Assembly: GCF_900166965.1 (NCBI RefSeq)
Contig: NZ_FUZI01000011.1
Coordinates: 22,330-86,329, forward strand
Reading direction: 5' to 3'
DNA from: Photobacterium piscicola
GTDB lineage: Bacteria > Pseudomonadota > Gammaproteobacteria > Enterobacterales > Vibrionaceae
DNA length: 64,000 nt
The translations under genes were made by a program, and so were the position numbers. Positions 50,729 to 61,631 of this stretch are shown piece after piece. How positions within the stretch are numbered: the stretch's first letter is position 1; every line of letters begins with the position of its first letter. The notes beneath the pieces were generated by a model. The model did not search any database. It saw only the letters and a program-made list of their open reading frames with translations, and was not told the DNA's origin.

Positions 50729-51547
50729 ATTATTCTTCCTTTTTAACCTCAATTTCCTTAATGATAACGCAACCCTCAGACGATGCAAAATTCATCTACT
50801 AAACAGTAGTTCGTTGTTTAGTTTTAAAATGTTTTGATAAATAATAGTTATTCAAATAGTAATAGCACAATTATCTTATTATTTTTTCAAATCAAAAATA
50901 ACAAACCAATACTAATGGCTTTTTTAAATAAAAAAATATCCATTATTTCAGCGATAAATCGTATTTTTTATAAAATAAAACTATATTACTAAATAAACAA
51001 TCTTAACATTGTTTATTTAGTAACCCTTTATTTTTCCATTAATGACACTTAAGATTGCATTTAATTAGACGTGTTTAGTAACTTATATCTGCTTTTTTAT
51101 TATCACTATTCATCGCTTCAGTGTTATTTAAGAGTGCGGGATAACTAAACTACCATTAGTAAATAAAACATAACAAATTGATTTGTAATTAAAATAACCT
51201 TAATAATGAAACATCACTATTACCTCAATATCGCGAAAAGTAAAAAGATAACAACCTCCAAAATATATATTATCTTTACTGAATTTTACTTTAAAAATGC
51301 GTTACTTATTTGTCACACATTATATAAATATATTTACCATTAAAAATGGAACATGACTAAATATAATAATGCAGTCACAGTTGCAAATGACAATGATTAT
51401 TACTACATCATAAGCAGCAGTAATTTTGATTTAAATCACTCTCCTCACATCATTACCTTTCATGAGTTATTAATGATATTTAAATAGTTATTTATATTAT
51501 GTAATTTATTATTTTGTTTTTTATAACCTTGCCTTTAATAGCAAAAT
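50729..51547. other. Long AT-rich region upstream of fdnG
   Basis: About 800 bp, extremely AT-rich, without a convincing gene. It holds a candidate FNR site at 51426-51439 and the fdnG promoter just after it. Part of it must serve mepA on the other strand. No RNA or repeat was recognised. Confidence 0.5.
51426..51439 (+). promoter_or_regulatory. Candidate FNR box upstream of fdnG
   Basis: TTGATTTAAATCAC matches the FNR consensus TTGAT-n4-ATCAA at all but the last base. It is about 145 bp upstream of the predicted fdnG transcription start, further than a classical activating position, so the effect is uncertain. Anaerobic control would fit formate dehydrogenase-N. Confidence 0.5.
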
Positions 51548-51575
51548 TTGACGACTTTATATTGACCCATATAAT
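51548..51575 (+). promoter_or_regulatory. Sigma-70 promoter of the fdn operon
   Basis: TTGACG and TATAAT are separated by 16 bp and lie about 50 bp upstream of the fdnG start codon. Confidence 0.7.
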
Positions 51576-51625
51576 AACACCTTAGATTTCACCCTCTTCT
51601 TTATTTCTCATAAGGTCTTTTTAGA

Positions 51626-54600
51626 TTGAATATAAGTAGACGTCAATTATTTAAATTGTGCGCGGGGGCTGTAGCAACCACAACAATTGCTTCGCTTGCC
51701 ACAATTCCGCAAAAAGCATGGGCACAGGCCCGTGAATTCAAATTAACCGCAGCCAAAGAAACGCGTAATACGTGTTCTTATTGTTCAGTAGGTTGTGGCA
51801 CATTACTGTATAGCACAGGTGCTACAGGCGGTAATATTAAACAAAAAGTGTTCCACGTTGAAGGTGATCCCGATCATCCAGTAAGCCGTGGTGCATTATG
51901 TCCTAAAGGTGCGGGCCTAGCTGGTTTTGTTAACAGCGAACAACGTTTGAAATTCCCAGAATACCGTGCTCCAGGCTCTGATAAATGGCAACGTCTAACA
52001 TGGGACGAAGCCTTTAGCCGTATCGCTAAACTTATGAAACAGGACCGTGATGAAAACCTTATTCAGAAAAATGAACAAGGCACTACGGTTAACCGCTGGC
52101 TAACAACAGGCATGCTTTGTGCCTCAGCGGAAAGTAATGAAAATGGTTGGTTAACACAGAAATTTGCCCGTGGTTTGGGTATGGTTCCTGTAGACACTCA
52201 AGCGCGTATTTGACACGGTCCAACGGTAGCAAGTCTTGCTCCAACATTTGGCCGCGGCGCGATGACCAACAACTGGGTTGATATTAAAAATGCCGACCTT
52301 ATTCTTGTTATGGGCGGTAACGCAGCAGAAGCACACCCTGTAGGCTTCCGCTGGGCGATTGAAGCTCAAAAGACCAATAACGCTGAAATTATCGTGGTTG
52401 ATCCACGCTTCACGCGTACAGCAGCAGTGGCTGATCACTATGCACCGATCCGTTCGGGTGCTGATATTGCTTTCCTTTTAGGTGCTATTCGTTACCTAAT
52501 GGCAAGCAGTCAAGTGAATCATGAGTATGTAAAAGCATACACCAACGCTAGCTTTATTGTGCGTGATGACTATGCATTCCACGATGGTCTATTCTCTGGC
52601 TATGATGCTGAGAAACGTCAGTATGATCGTAGCAGCTGGTTCTACCAACTTGACGATCAAGGCTATGCATTAAAGGATGAATCACTACAACATCCTCGTT
52701 GTGTATGGAACTTACTTAAAGATCACGTATCTCGCTACACGCCTGATGTTGTTGCTAATATTACTGGCACACCGATTGATATGTTTGATCACGTCTGTAA
52801 AGCACTGGGTAGTACTGCGGCGGATAACCGCGTTGCCACTATCTTGTATGCGACAGGCTGGACTCAGCACTCTAAAGGCGCTGAAAACATCCGTTGTATG
52901 GCAATGATCCAATTACTATTAGGTAATATGGGCATGGCTGGCGGCGGTGTTAATGCTTTGCGTGGTCACTCTAATATTCAAGGTATTACTGACCTTGGTT
53001 TATTAGCACAAAGCCTACCGGGTTACTTAAAACTACCTTCAGACAAAGATGTTGATTTAGCTGCTCACCTTAAGCACCACACCCCAGTGGCACTTGAAGC
53101 AGATCAAACCAACTACTGGCAGCATTACCCAGCATTCTTCGTGTCATTACTGAAGTCTTTCTACGGCAAAAGTGCAACAGCTGAGAATAACTTTGGCTAC
53201 GATATGATGCCGAAGTGGGATCAAGGCTACGACATGTTGCGCGTGTTCGAAATGATGAACAAAGGCGAAATGAATGGCTATATCTGTCAAGGTTTCAACC
53301 CTGTTGCATCAATGTCTAACAAGCAAAAAACATTGGATGCTTTATCTAAGTTGAAATACTTAGTGGTTGTTGATCCGCTTGCAACTGAAACCTCTACGTT
53401 CTGGCAAAATAAACCTAACGTTAATGAAGTTGATACTGCAAGCATTGACACTGAAGTGTTCCGTTTACCTTGTGCATGTTTCGCTGAAGAAGATGGCACT
53501 ATCGTAAGTTCAGCGCGCTGGTTACAGTGGCACTGGAAAGCTGCTGATATGCCAGGAGAAGCAAAAGGTGATGCTGAGATTCTAGCGGGTATCTTCTTGA
53601 AGATGCGCGATATGTATCAACAAGAAGGCGGTACATACCCTGATCCTATCTTATCTCTTGATTGGAATTATGCGATCCCTGCGGCGCCAAATACCAAAGA
53701 GCTAGCACAAGAACTTAATGGTAAAGATGCTAACGGTAAGCAACTATCAAGTTTTAGTAAACTAAAAGCGGATGGTTCAACCAATGCGGCTTGTTGGTTA
53801 TACACCGGTAGTTGGACTGAAGCGGGCAACCAAACTGCACGTCGTGATAACAGCGATCCTTCTGGTTTAGGTATTGCACCAAACTGGGCATGGTCTTGGC
53901 CGGCTAACCGTCGTGTATTGTACAACCGTGCATCAACACGTCCTGACGGTACGCCATGGAATAAAGCGCGTATGTTAGTGGAATGGAACGGTAACAAATG
54001 GGTTGGCCCAGATGTACCTGACTTTAACGCTAAATTGCCACCATCAAGTAATGCGGGTCCATTTATCATGCAACCTGAAGGCGTAGGCCGTTTGTTTGCA
54101 CTTGATAAAATGGCTGAAGGTCCGTTCCCTGAGCATTACGAACCATTTGAAACACCGATTGGCACGAATCCATTACATAAAAATGTGGTTTCAAACCCAG
54201 CGGCACGTTTATTCAAAGATGATGCAGCGCAATTAGGTACTAAAGCGGATTATCCATTTGTGGGTACCACTTACCGCCTGACTGAACACTTCCATACTTG
54301 GACCAGTCACTCTCATTTCAACGCGGTATTACAACCAGAACAATTTGTTGAAATTGGTGAAGGTTTAGCGAAAGAGCGTGGTATTAACAATGCTGATATG
54401 GTGCGTGTAACTTCTAAGCGTGGCGCTATTGTCGCTAAAGCTTATGTATCTAAGCGTATTACACCACTGCATGTTAACGGCCAAGCAGTTCACACAGTCG
54501 GTATTCCTATTCACTGGGGCTACGAAGGCGATACTAAGCCGGGTTACCTTGCGAATACGTTATCGCCATGTGTGGGTGACGCTAACTCACAAACACCGGA

Positions 54601-54640
54601 ATACAAAGCATTTTTGGTTAACGTAGAGAAGGTGAAGTAA
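51626..54640 (+). CDS. fdnG: Formate dehydrogenase-N/O alpha subunit, selenoprotein (read through UGA)
   Basis: This is a 1004-residue molybdopterin enzyme (E. coli FdnG 1015) that oxidises formate in the periplasm. The frame is interrupted only by TGA at 52211-52213, codon 196, the exact selenocysteine position of E. coli FdnG, within DTQARI-U-HGPTVASLAPTFG; homology continues unbroken, so it is one gene. Tat signal SRRQLFK at the N-terminus, [4Fe-4S] motif CSYCSVGCG near 51. The start is TTG at 51626 behind AAGG; no ATG is available. FdoG is an equally close relative, so N versus O is not settled. Confidence 0.94.
52211..52250 (+). promoter_or_regulatory. SECIS element with Sec codon of fdnG
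   Basis: The UGA (52211-52213) is followed by an RNA hairpin: GG-(U)-AGCA pairs with UGCU-CC around the loop AGUCU, with a single bulged U, as in the E. coli fdnG and fdhF SECIS. Its distance from the UGA fits bacterial selenocysteine insertion by SelB. Confidence 0.85.
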
Positions 54641-54643
54641 GCC

Positions 54644-55519
54644 ATGGGTATGGAATCACAGAATATCATTCGTAGTTCTGCTACATCGTCGCTTACTCCA
54701 TCACCTGATGCGCGTGAACGTCAAATTCAAGTAACTAAATTAATTGATGTTACTTGCTGTACGGGCTGTAAAGGCTGTATGGATGCGTGTAGCGAGTGGA
54801 ATAATTTACGCGGTAAAGTAGGCACCTTTGAAGGTTCTTACCAAAATCCGCCCAATACCACAGCTGAAACGTGGACCACTATTCACTTCAAAGAAATTGA
54901 AGAAGATAACAAGTTTAAGTGGTTATTTAGTAAACACAGTTGCATGCACTGTTCTGATCCTGGCTGCTTAAAAGCATGTCCAGAACCCGGTGCTATCGTG
55001 CAATATGAAAACGGTGTTGTCGATTTCAACTCGGAAAAATGTGTTGGTTGCGGTTACTGTATCGCTGGCTGCCCATTTGATATTCCGCGAATGAACCCCG
55101 TTGATAACCGTGTTTACAAATGTACGTTATGCCTTGATCGCCTTCAGGCAGGTCAAGTGCCATCGTGTGCAAAAACCTGTCCAACAGGTGCATTACGTTT
55201 TGGTCCTCGTGAAGAAATTCTTGAGTATGCCAATCAACGTGTTGCTGCACTGCAAGCTAAAGGCCATAAAAAAGCCGGCATCTACAACCCACAAGGCGTG
55301 GGCGGTACGCATGTAATTTATGTTCTACACGATATCACTGATCCTGAGCGTTATGATCTGCCAAAAGATCCTAAAATCAGCGAAACAGTGAAGTTATGGA
55401 AAGATGATCTTAAGCCACTTGCCGCTGCTGGTTTAGTCGGTACTTTGGCTCTTGCTGCTATTCACCGTGTAACAGTGGGTCGTAGTCGTGTGGCTGAAGA
55501 TGAAGGAGATGAGAAATGA
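54644..55519 (+). CDS. fdnH: Formate dehydrogenase-N/O beta (Fe-S) subunit
   Basis: This 291-residue electron-transfer subunit (E. coli FdnH 294) has four [4Fe-4S] motifs: CCTGCKGCMDAC (38-49), CMHCSDPGCLKACPE (about 102), CVGCGYCIAGCPF (about 133) and CTLCLDRL...CAKTCPTGAL (about 155-180). A C-terminal membrane helix (LAAAGLVGTLALAAIHRV) anchors it. It starts 3 bp after fdnG and overlaps fdnI by 4 bp. Confidence 0.95.
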   Translation: MGMESQNIIRSSATSSLTPSPDARERQIQVTKLIDVTCCTGCKGCMDACSEWNNLRGKVGTFEGSYQNPPNTTAETWTTIHFKEIEEDNKFKWLFSKHSCMHCSDPGCLKACPEPGAIVQYENGVVDFNSEKCVGCGYCIAGCPFDIPRMNPVDNRVYKCTLCLDRLQAGQVPSCAKTCPTGALRFGPREEILEYANQRVAALQAKGHKKAGIYNPQGVGGTHVIYVLHDITDPERYDLPKDPKISETVKLWKDDLKPLAAAGLVGTLALAAIHRVTVGRSRVAEDEGDEK

Positions 55520-56151
55520 GTTTGAATAAAACAATTTTACGTCATAAACCTTTAGATCGTGTTGTGCACTGGACAGTCGCATTAACAGGTATCTGGACTT
55601 TATTGTCTGGCTTATCTTTTATGTTTGCGCCACTGCACTTCCTTAGCTATGTCTATGGTTCACCACAGCTTGCGCGTATTTTGCATCCGTTTGGTGCGAT
55701 TGTGATGACTGTAGGCTTATGCTTCTTAGTCTGTCGTTATTGGAGTCATAACCACTTTGAAAAAGGTGATCTCCAATGGATGTTAAAAGTTAAAGATGTT
55801 TTAACTGAGAACGAAGAAAACGTACCAGAAGCGGGTCAATACAACGCAGGGCAGAAAATGCTCCTACGTCAATTTATTGCCTGTGCCGTATTGTTGCTAG
55901 TAACGGGTCTCATTGCATGGCGTGCTTACTTTTCAGCTTACTTCAGCATTGATGTTGTACGTATTGCCTTAATTGTTCACTCACTCGCTGCCCTTGTATT
56001 TGCTTTAAGCTTAATTGTCCATGTTTACATGGCGTATTGGGTAAAAGGCTCAATCGATGGCATGTTAGAAGGTAAAGTTTCTCCAGCTTGGGCAAAGAAA
56101 CATCACCCACGTTGGTTCCGTTCGCTAACTAGCAACAAAAACCAACACTAA
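55516..56151 (+). CDS. fdnI: Formate dehydrogenase-N/O gamma subunit, cytochrome b556
   Basis: This 211-residue four-helix membrane cytochrome (E. coli FdnI 217) passes electrons from FdnH to the quinone pool. Haem-ligand histidines fit H18 (DRVVHWTVALTG) and those near the third and fourth helices (LIVHSLAALVF, LIVHVYMAYW). The start overlaps the fdnH stop (ATGA), indicating coupled translation. Confidence 0.94.
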   Translation: MSLNKTILRHKPLDRVVHWTVALTGIWTLLSGLSFMFAPLHFLSYVYGSPQLARILHPFGAIVMTVGLCFLVCRYWSHNHFEKGDLQWMLKVKDVLTENEENVPEAGQYNAGQKMLLRQFIACAVLLLVTGLIAWRAYFSAYFSIDVVRIALIVHSLAALVFALSLIVHVYMAYWVKGSIDGMLEGKVSPAWAKKHHPRWFRSLTSNKNQH

Positions 56152-56252
56152 CAACAAGCTCTAGAACGGATAATCCTTGATGTTTATCCGCTCTTTATTT
56201 CTATACCAACCGAGGTTTACCGAGGTTGGTATTCTTATAATTGGATACTTGC

Positions 56253-57143
56253 ATGAGCGTTAAAATTTTAGATAAAAACACCATCGTTAAGCAAAAAAGT
56301 GATGGCTTTAATCCGTTAATCATTGGTAACCCTGCAACCATTTTTCATGCCCGCGCCGCACGTTTACGTCAGTTGGCACAAGATTCTTTTATGGCAGATT
56401 ATCTATTACTAGCGGGTCAAATAGTGCAGCAACAAGTGCATTTAGTTGAAACGTTTAATAGCGCCGTACAACAACAATTACAAACAGAAACGCTAACATG
56501 GCCGATTAAAATAGACAGCACTTGGCAAGCAATTTTAGACCCCATGCTAACCCAGTTAACCTCTGCATTACGTTCGATTGCAAGTGATGATATCGTTAAA
56601 GTTATCGATAGCATTAGCCAAATAGATCAACAAACATTACAGCATTACTTTCATGCCCTGCAACAAAACCAACCGGAACGTGTTCCTGCTGATATTGCGA
56701 TTATTCTTTGGGGTTGTATCAATACGCTAATGAGCTTAATTGTCACTAATACCCAATTAGAGTGGCAACCAGAAGCCAATGCCAAACAATCACATTGCCC
56801 TCTTTGCGGTGGCGCTCCTGCGGCAAGTTTAATTCAAGGCAGTGGTCATCGTTACTTACATTGCAGTCAATGTGAAGCAGAGTGGCATCGACTACGTGCT
56901 GAATGCACTCAATGTGGTGACGGCGAGAATATTCAACTGCAAAGTGAATCACTAGAAGACAGTGTTCGTGCTGAAACTTGTAGTCATTGCCAAAGTTACT
57001 TAAAGATGTTGGTGCTTGAAAAGAACCCTCAGTTAGATCCCATTGCTGATGATCTCGCCACACTGGTACTTGATCAAAAATTAAGCCAAATGGAATTATA
57101 TCGCAGCGGCTTCAACCCTTTTTTATTACCTCTTGCTCAATAA
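56253..57143 (+). CDS. fdhE: Formate dehydrogenase accessory protein FdhE
   Basis: This 296-residue protein (E. coli FdhE 309) binds iron through four CxxC motifs in its C-terminal half (CPLCGG, CSQCEA, CTQCGD, CSHCQS) and is needed for active formate dehydrogenase-N and -O. I start at the ATG at 56253; an in-frame TTG lies four codons upstream. It lies 101 bp after fdnI and 18 bp before selB, joining maturation and selenocysteine-insertion genes to the operon. Confidence 0.94.
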   Translation: MSVKILDKNTIVKQKSDGFNPLIIGNPATIFHARAARLRQLAQDSFMADYLLLAGQIVQQQVHLVETFNSAVQQQLQTETLTWPIKIDSTWQAILDPMLTQLTSALRSIASDDIVKVIDSISQIDQQTLQHYFHALQQNQPERVPADIAIILWGCINTLMSLIVTNTQLEWQPEANAKQSHCPLCGGAPAASLIQGSGHRYLHCSQCEAEWHRLRAECTQCGDGENIQLQSESLEDSVRAETCSHCQSYLKMLVLEKNPQLDPIADDLATLVLDQKLSQMELYRSGFNPFLLPLAQ

Positions 57144-57161
57144 CTATCGTCGAGTAACGTT

Positions 57162-59084
57162 ATGATTATTGCTACAGCTGGCCATGTCGATCATGGTAAA
57201 ACCAAACTGTTACACGCCCTGACTGGGATCAATGCCGATCGACTGCCAGAAGAGCAACAACGGGGACTCACGATTGATTTAGGCTACGCATTTATGCCGT
57301 ATCACTCAACAAAATCTAACCACCAACAACGGTTAGGTTTTATTGATGTGCCAGGCCATGAAAAATTTCTCTCCAATATGCTAGCTGGCGTAGGCACCGC
57401 CCATCACGCAATGCTGATTGTTGCGGGTGATGAAGGCATGATGCCGCAAAGCTACGAGCATCTCACTATTTTACGCTTATTGGCAATGGATAGTTTAACG
57501 GTGGTGATCACTAAATCTGATCTCACCAGCCTTGAGCAACAACAGCAACTCGAAGCAACATTACACCAATTATTGCTTCAATATGGCTTTACTCAATCAA
57601 CTATTTTTCATTGTTCGGCGCATACAAATGACGGTATTAATGAACTCAAACAACACCTGATTGATCTTGCGGATAATGAACAGCAATATGATAACACCCT
57701 CAATTTTAAGCTTGCTATCGATCGCGCCTTTCACGTTAAAGGTTCAGGATTAGTTGTTACTGGCACCGCATTAAATGGTCATATCAATGTTGGTGATAGC
57801 TTGTGTTTAGTGAGCCATAATCAGCTTAAAAAAGGCCATAGCCAACCGCAAATTGTACGAATCAAATCTATTCATGCACAGGGACAGGCAACGGAATCTG
57901 CGACGGCAAACCAACGGGTTGCGCTCAATATTAGTGGTGACATTGATAAAGCAAACTTAAACCGTGGCGACTGGTTATTACAGGTAGCACCCAAGCAAAT
58001 AATTAAACGGATCACGGTAAAATTAACCGCTAACCATCTAATTAAGCATTGGCAAAATAGTCAAATTTTCCATGCTGCCACCCATACCACAGGCCATATT
58101 GCATTATTAGAAGATAAGCAATTAGCACCAAATGATAGCGCGGTTGCTGAAATAACCTTTGATACGCCATTGTGTTTAACCGAGCAAGATCGCTTATTAC
58201 TCCGTGATCCCGCCCAAAAAATAAACCTCGGCAGTGCCGTTGTTATTGATCTATTACCGCCAAATAGAGGCAAACGTGCTCCGCAACGACTTGAATACCT
58301 CAATCAACGAGCAGCCTTACATTCACTCCCTGACATCATTGCATTTAAGCTTCAACATGCACCACAGTCACAGCAACAATTGCTTGAACAACATCAGTGC
58401 CAAATCAGTGTTCTTAACCAACTCGTGACCGCTGATAGCAGCATAAAACAATACGGTGATTACCTGTGTTTTGACAGCTATCAACAAGCATTACAACAGC
58501 ATATTATCGCCACACTAGAGCAATATCATCAGCAAGCACAAGACACCCTTGGTATAGGTAAAGATCGGCTATACCGTATGACTGCACTTAATCAACCTCA
58601 AGTAATTTTTAATGCAATTATCAACCAATTGCTAAACCAACAGCTGTTAGCAAATACCCGTGGCTGGCTGCATTTAGCGGCGCATCAATTACAATTAACA
58701 CCGTCTGAACTACAATGCTGGCATCAAATAGAACAATTGATGGCAACCCATCCTCAGCCTTGGTGGGTACGCGATCTTGCCTTTGAAATGGGTGAGAATG
58801 AAGACAACTTACGCAAACTCAGTTATAAACTAGCGCAATTAAGTTATATTGCTGCGATAGTGAAAGATCGCTATGTCAGTCATCAATATCTAGTACAAAT
58901 GGCAACCGCAGTACGCCAACATACGACTCAACATCAGAAGTTAGAAACGGCTGAATTTAGAGACATTAGTCAGTTAGGGCGTAAGGTTGCAATTCAATTA
59001 TTAGAGTATTTTGATAAGATTGGATTTACTAAGCGTAAATTTAATTATCGCGAATTAAAAGATCAGGATTTATTACAAGAATAG
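57162..59084 (+). CDS. selB: Selenocysteine-specific elongation factor SelB
   Basis: This 640-residue GTPase (E. coli SelB 614) delivers Sec-tRNA to UGA codons with a SECIS. G1 GHVDHGKT at residues 7-14, [15 protein letters not shown] (in place of the usual NKxD), then two beta-barrel domains and four C-terminal winged helices that bind the SECIS hairpin. It lies 18 bp after fdhE; tRNA-Sec follows on the opposite strand. No selA is in the window. Confidence 0.95.
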   Translation: MIIATAGHVDHGKTKLLHALTGINADRLPEEQQRGLTIDLGYAFMPYHSTKSNHQQRLGFIDVPGHEKFLSNMLAGVGTAHHAMLIVAGDEGMMPQSYEHLTILRLLAMDSLTVVITKSDLTSLEQQQQLEATLHQLLLQYGFTQSTIFHCSAHTNDGINELKQHLIDLADNEQQYDNTLNFKLAIDRAFHVKGSGLVVTGTALNGHINVGDSLCLVSHNQLKKGHSQPQIVRIKSIHAQGQATESATANQRVALNISGDIDKANLNRGDWLLQVAPKQIIKRITVKLTANHLIKHWQNSQIFHAATHTTGHIALLEDKQLAPNDSAVAEITFDTPLCLTEQDRLLLRDPAQKINLGSAVVIDLLPPNRGKRAPQRLEYLNQRAALHSLPDIIAFKLQHAPQSQQQLLEQHQCQISVLNQLVTADSSIKQYGDYLCFDSYQQALQQHIIATLEQYHQQAQDTLGIGKDRLYRMTALNQPQVIFNAIINQLLNQQLLANTRGWLHLAAHQLQLTPSELQCWHQIEQLMATHPQPWWVRDLAFEMGENEDNLRKLSYKLAQLSYIAAIVKDRYVSHQYLVQMATAVRQHTTQHQKLETAEFRDISQLGRKVAIQLLEYFDKIGFTKRKFNYRELKDQDLLQE

Positions 59085-59101
59085 GAATACAGCGAAGAAA
59101 G

Positions 59102-59196
59102 TGGCGGAAGAACATAGGAGTCGAACCTACCCAGGACTGCTGGCAGCCCTACCCGGATTTGAAATCCGGACGCATCACCGGATACGACGTTCTTCC
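59102..59196 (-). tRNA. selC: tRNA-Sec (anticodon TCA)
   Basis: The 95-nt tRNA on the minus strand runs GGAAGAACGTCGT... to ...GTTCTTCCGCCA. The acceptor stem is 8 bp, the extra arm is long, and the anticodon loop reads TTTCAAAT in the frame seen in E. coli selC. CCA is encoded. Its 3' end is 17 bp beyond the selB stop on the opposite strand, so the two genes converge. Confidence 0.96.
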
Positions 59197-59239
59197 TTCA
59201 TTTTGAGATTATATTTTATTGCTTAAAGGTATAATTCGC

Positions 59240-59275
59240 AACCGCTATCTACATTCAATGATGATAGCGGTTTCT
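59240..59275 (+). terminator. Hairpin terminator downstream of selB and selC
   Basis: AACCGCTATC pairs perfectly with GATAGCGGTT around a 13-nt loop and is followed by TCTTTT on the plus strand. A selB transcript would cross the tRNA-Sec gene before reaching it. Confidence 0.75.
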
Positions 59276-59303
59276 TTTATAGATCATATGATTAAATAAA
59301 CAT

Positions 59304-60284
59304 CTATTTCATCTGCTGATCAAGATTAAGAATCGTCAATGCATTACTAACACTAGTTGCAAGTACATCAACTACTCCCGAGCGCAACGCCCCCAATAAA
59401 GCCAGTGCCTTACTGTTTTCAGCTGCAGTCACCACCACCGTTGGAATATGACGCAATTCATCCATGGTTAAACCAATCACTCGATCGCTCATCATGGTAT
59501 CAGCTTGCTGACCTTGGCTATCAAAAAAATCATAGCCTGCAATATCGCCCACGACCCCTTTTCGAATGCGTGCTTCGACTATTTCTTGAGGCGTGAACCA
59601 ACCTAATTTAACCATGTGGCTATTTTCATTCATATCACCCACGCCAACTAACGCCACATCAGCGCGACGAGCACGATCTAAGGTTTCTTTGACCGTACCA
59701 TTTTTCATGAAGGCTTCTTTAACAATAATGTCTTCCACATAAGCCGGCGCATAAAGAGTTTCGCTGATACCATCATATTTTTTTGCCAGCTGACGGCAAA
59801 TATGATCGGCATTAATCGCATTACCAGAACGATGCGTACCACCAATTCCACACACAAAACGACAATTACGATGTGGCACCACCCCAACATGATTCGCAAT
59901 TGAAGCAATGTTACGGCCTTGCCCAACCGCCACCACCATATCATCAGATAATGTTGCTGCCAGATAGCCAGAAACCAAGCTCGCGACCTGTTGGCGTTGA
60001 GTTTCATCATCAGGTTGATCAAGTGCAATCAACGCTCGCTTCAACTTAAACCGTTCAATCAACTGTTGTTCAAGCTTTTCACTAAAGACAGGGTGATATT
60101 TAACCGTAATTTCAACCACACCTTCTTCTCGTGCGCGACGGAGTAAACGGCCAATTTTAGCGCGAGACATACCAAAACGTTGTGATATCTCTTCTTGCGT
60201 AGCACCTTCTTGATAGTAAGCAATAGCAATTTCAGTTAGTTGATCACTCTCCGCATGATTATTATCGTTATTCAAACTGCTCAT
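59304..60284 (-). CDS. SorC-family sugar-binding transcriptional regulator
   Basis: This 326-residue regulator has an N-terminal HTH (ATQEEISQRFGMSRAKIGRLLRRAREEGVV, about 29-58) and a C-terminal SorC/DeoR-type ligand domain with VVAVGQGRNIASIAN and the ALVGVGDMNENSHM segment that binds phosphorylated sugars. I start at MSSLNNDN, with AAAGGG upstream; 17 more codons are open. No sugar operon is adjacent, so the target is unknown. Confidence 0.88.
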   Translation of the reverse strand: MSSLNNDNNHAESDQLTEIAIAYYQEGATQEEISQRFGMSRAKIGRLLRRAREEGVVEITVKYHPVFSEKLEQQLIERFKLKRALIALDQPDDETQRQQVASLVSGYLAATLSDDMVVAVGQGRNIASIANHVGVVPHRNCRFVCGIGGTHRSGNAINADHICRQLAKKYDGISETLYAPAYVEDIIVKEAFMKNGTVKETLDRARRADVALVGVGDMNENSHMVKLGWFTPQEIVEARIRKGVVGDIAGYDFFDSQGQQADTMMSDRVIGLTMDELRHIPTVVVTAAENSKALALLGALRSGVVDVLATSVSNALTILNLDQQMK

Positions 60285-60601
60285 CACTATGCCCTTTAGG
60301 TACTGATAATTAACTATAAAACACCATTCTAACACTACCGTATAAAATTTCGTAATTACTCACTGAATAACAAACAACAGCACACTTATCAAAAAAAATT
60401 TTATTTAATTTAATCAAAATGTTATCCAGAAAAATCAATATTTATAACCAAAAATTAACATTTCGTTAATACATCACATGTGATTAGTTTTTTTAATGTA
60501 AACTCACCAAATTCATAAACCAAAATGATACATGATAAATACCACTGTATTTAGTGCAACTTATCATAAAAACAAATCAACAATATTAGGATTATAATTT
60601 T
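60285..60601. other. AT-rich divergent intergenic region
   Basis: It separates the SorC regulator from the acyltransferase gene and holds a perfect 12-bp palindrome ATCACATGTGAT at 60473-60484. No gene is seen. Confidence 0.45.
60473..60484. promoter_or_regulatory. 12-bp palindrome, candidate operator
   Basis: ATCACATGTGAT is a perfect inverted repeat between the two divergent genes, 118 bp upstream of the acyltransferase. It could be an operator for the SorC protein or a weak CRP-like site; neither is shown. Confidence 0.3.
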
Positions 60602-61606
60602 GTGAGCAAACATTTAAATTGGGTCGATTATGCAAAAGGGCTTGGTATTATATTAGTCGTTTACGGACATATAAGTGAAGGTGTCTTCAATGCTGGTATG
60701 ACAATGGATAGAAGCTTATATACAACTATAGATACTATGATTTATAGCTTTCATATGCCTCTTTTTTTCTTTTTATCTGGTTTATTTTTTACTTCATCTT
60801 TAACTAAAAGAGGCTTTAAAAATAGTATAATAAATAAATTTGATACTATATTTTATCCTTATATTATTTGGTCAATTCTACAAGGTATTATTGAAGCAAC
60901 ATTATCTAAATATACTAATGGTCATGTAACTTATACTGAAGTATTTAGTTTATTATGGGCACCAAGAGCACAGTTTTGGTTCCTTTATGTTCTATTTTTC
61001 ACCTTTATCATTGCAAGCATTGTATTTGTAAAAAATAGAAACACTAAATTAATGATCTCAATGGTGTGCTTTTTTTCTCTGATTTATATCTTCCAAAGCC
61101 ATCTACCATCTATACATGTTTTTACTTTATGTTATGTACATATGGTATTTTTCTTTATTGGCATACTTGTTATTCAATTGGATTTAATTAATAAAATCAA
61201 TAATTTAAAATATTTTCTTTTAATCTCTCTTCTTTTTGTTATCAGCCAATATTGGTTTGTCATCATTGAAGGGTTAGGTCGTTTAGATAGAGGGCTGGAT
61301 TCTTTTATTGTTGCAATTATTGCAATATCATTTGTTATCGTGTTATCAATGCAATTAGTTAAATTAAATATTCGATTATTAGCTTATATTGGTGAATCAT
61401 CTCTTTATATTTATTTACTTCATGTTTTAATAGGAAGCGGTATACGGATTATTTTGCAAAAAGCATTTCATATTGAGTCAGCCTCTATTCAAATAATTGT
61501 AGGTTGTATCGGTGCAATTTTCTTATCATTAGTTTTTATTGAACTCACTAAAAAGTTTAATTTATCATTTTTATTTAAAGCACCATGGGAAAGTTCTAGA
61601 CAATAA
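60602..61606 (+). CDS. Acyltransferase-3 family membrane protein
   Basis: This 334-residue protein has about ten membrane helices and the family start NWVDYAKGLGIILVVYGH, where the histidine is the probable catalytic residue; FHMPLFFFLSGLFF follows as in OafA/WecH-type O-acetyltransferases. It probably acylates a surface sugar. The start is GTG behind TAGGAT. Base and codon use (many ATT, TTT, TTA and AAT codons) are more AT-rich than in neighbours, hinting at transfer. No polysaccharide genes are adjacent. Confidence 0.82.
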   Translation: MSKHLNWVDYAKGLGIILVVYGHISEGVFNAGMTMDRSLYTTIDTMIYSFHMPLFFFLSGLFFTSSLTKRGFKNSIINKFDTIFYPYIIWSILQGIIEATLSKYTNGHVTYTEVFSLLWAPRAQFWFLYVLFFTFIIASIVFVKNRNTKLMISMVCFFSLIYIFQSHLPSIHVFTLCYVHMVFFFIGILVIQLDLINKINNLKYFLLISLLFVISQYWFVIIEGLGRLDRGLDSFIVAIIAISFVIVLSMQLVKLNIRLLAYIGESSLYIYLLHVLIGSGIRIILQKAFHIESASIQIIVGCIGAIFLSLVFIELTKKFNLSFLFKAPWESSRQ

Positions 61607-61631
61607 AAGAAGATCATAACTAACATATAAA

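Noticed and set aside
52211..52213. Premature stop making fdnG a pseudogene
   Set aside because: The TGA is at the known Sec position with a SECIS hairpin, and selB and selC are nearby.
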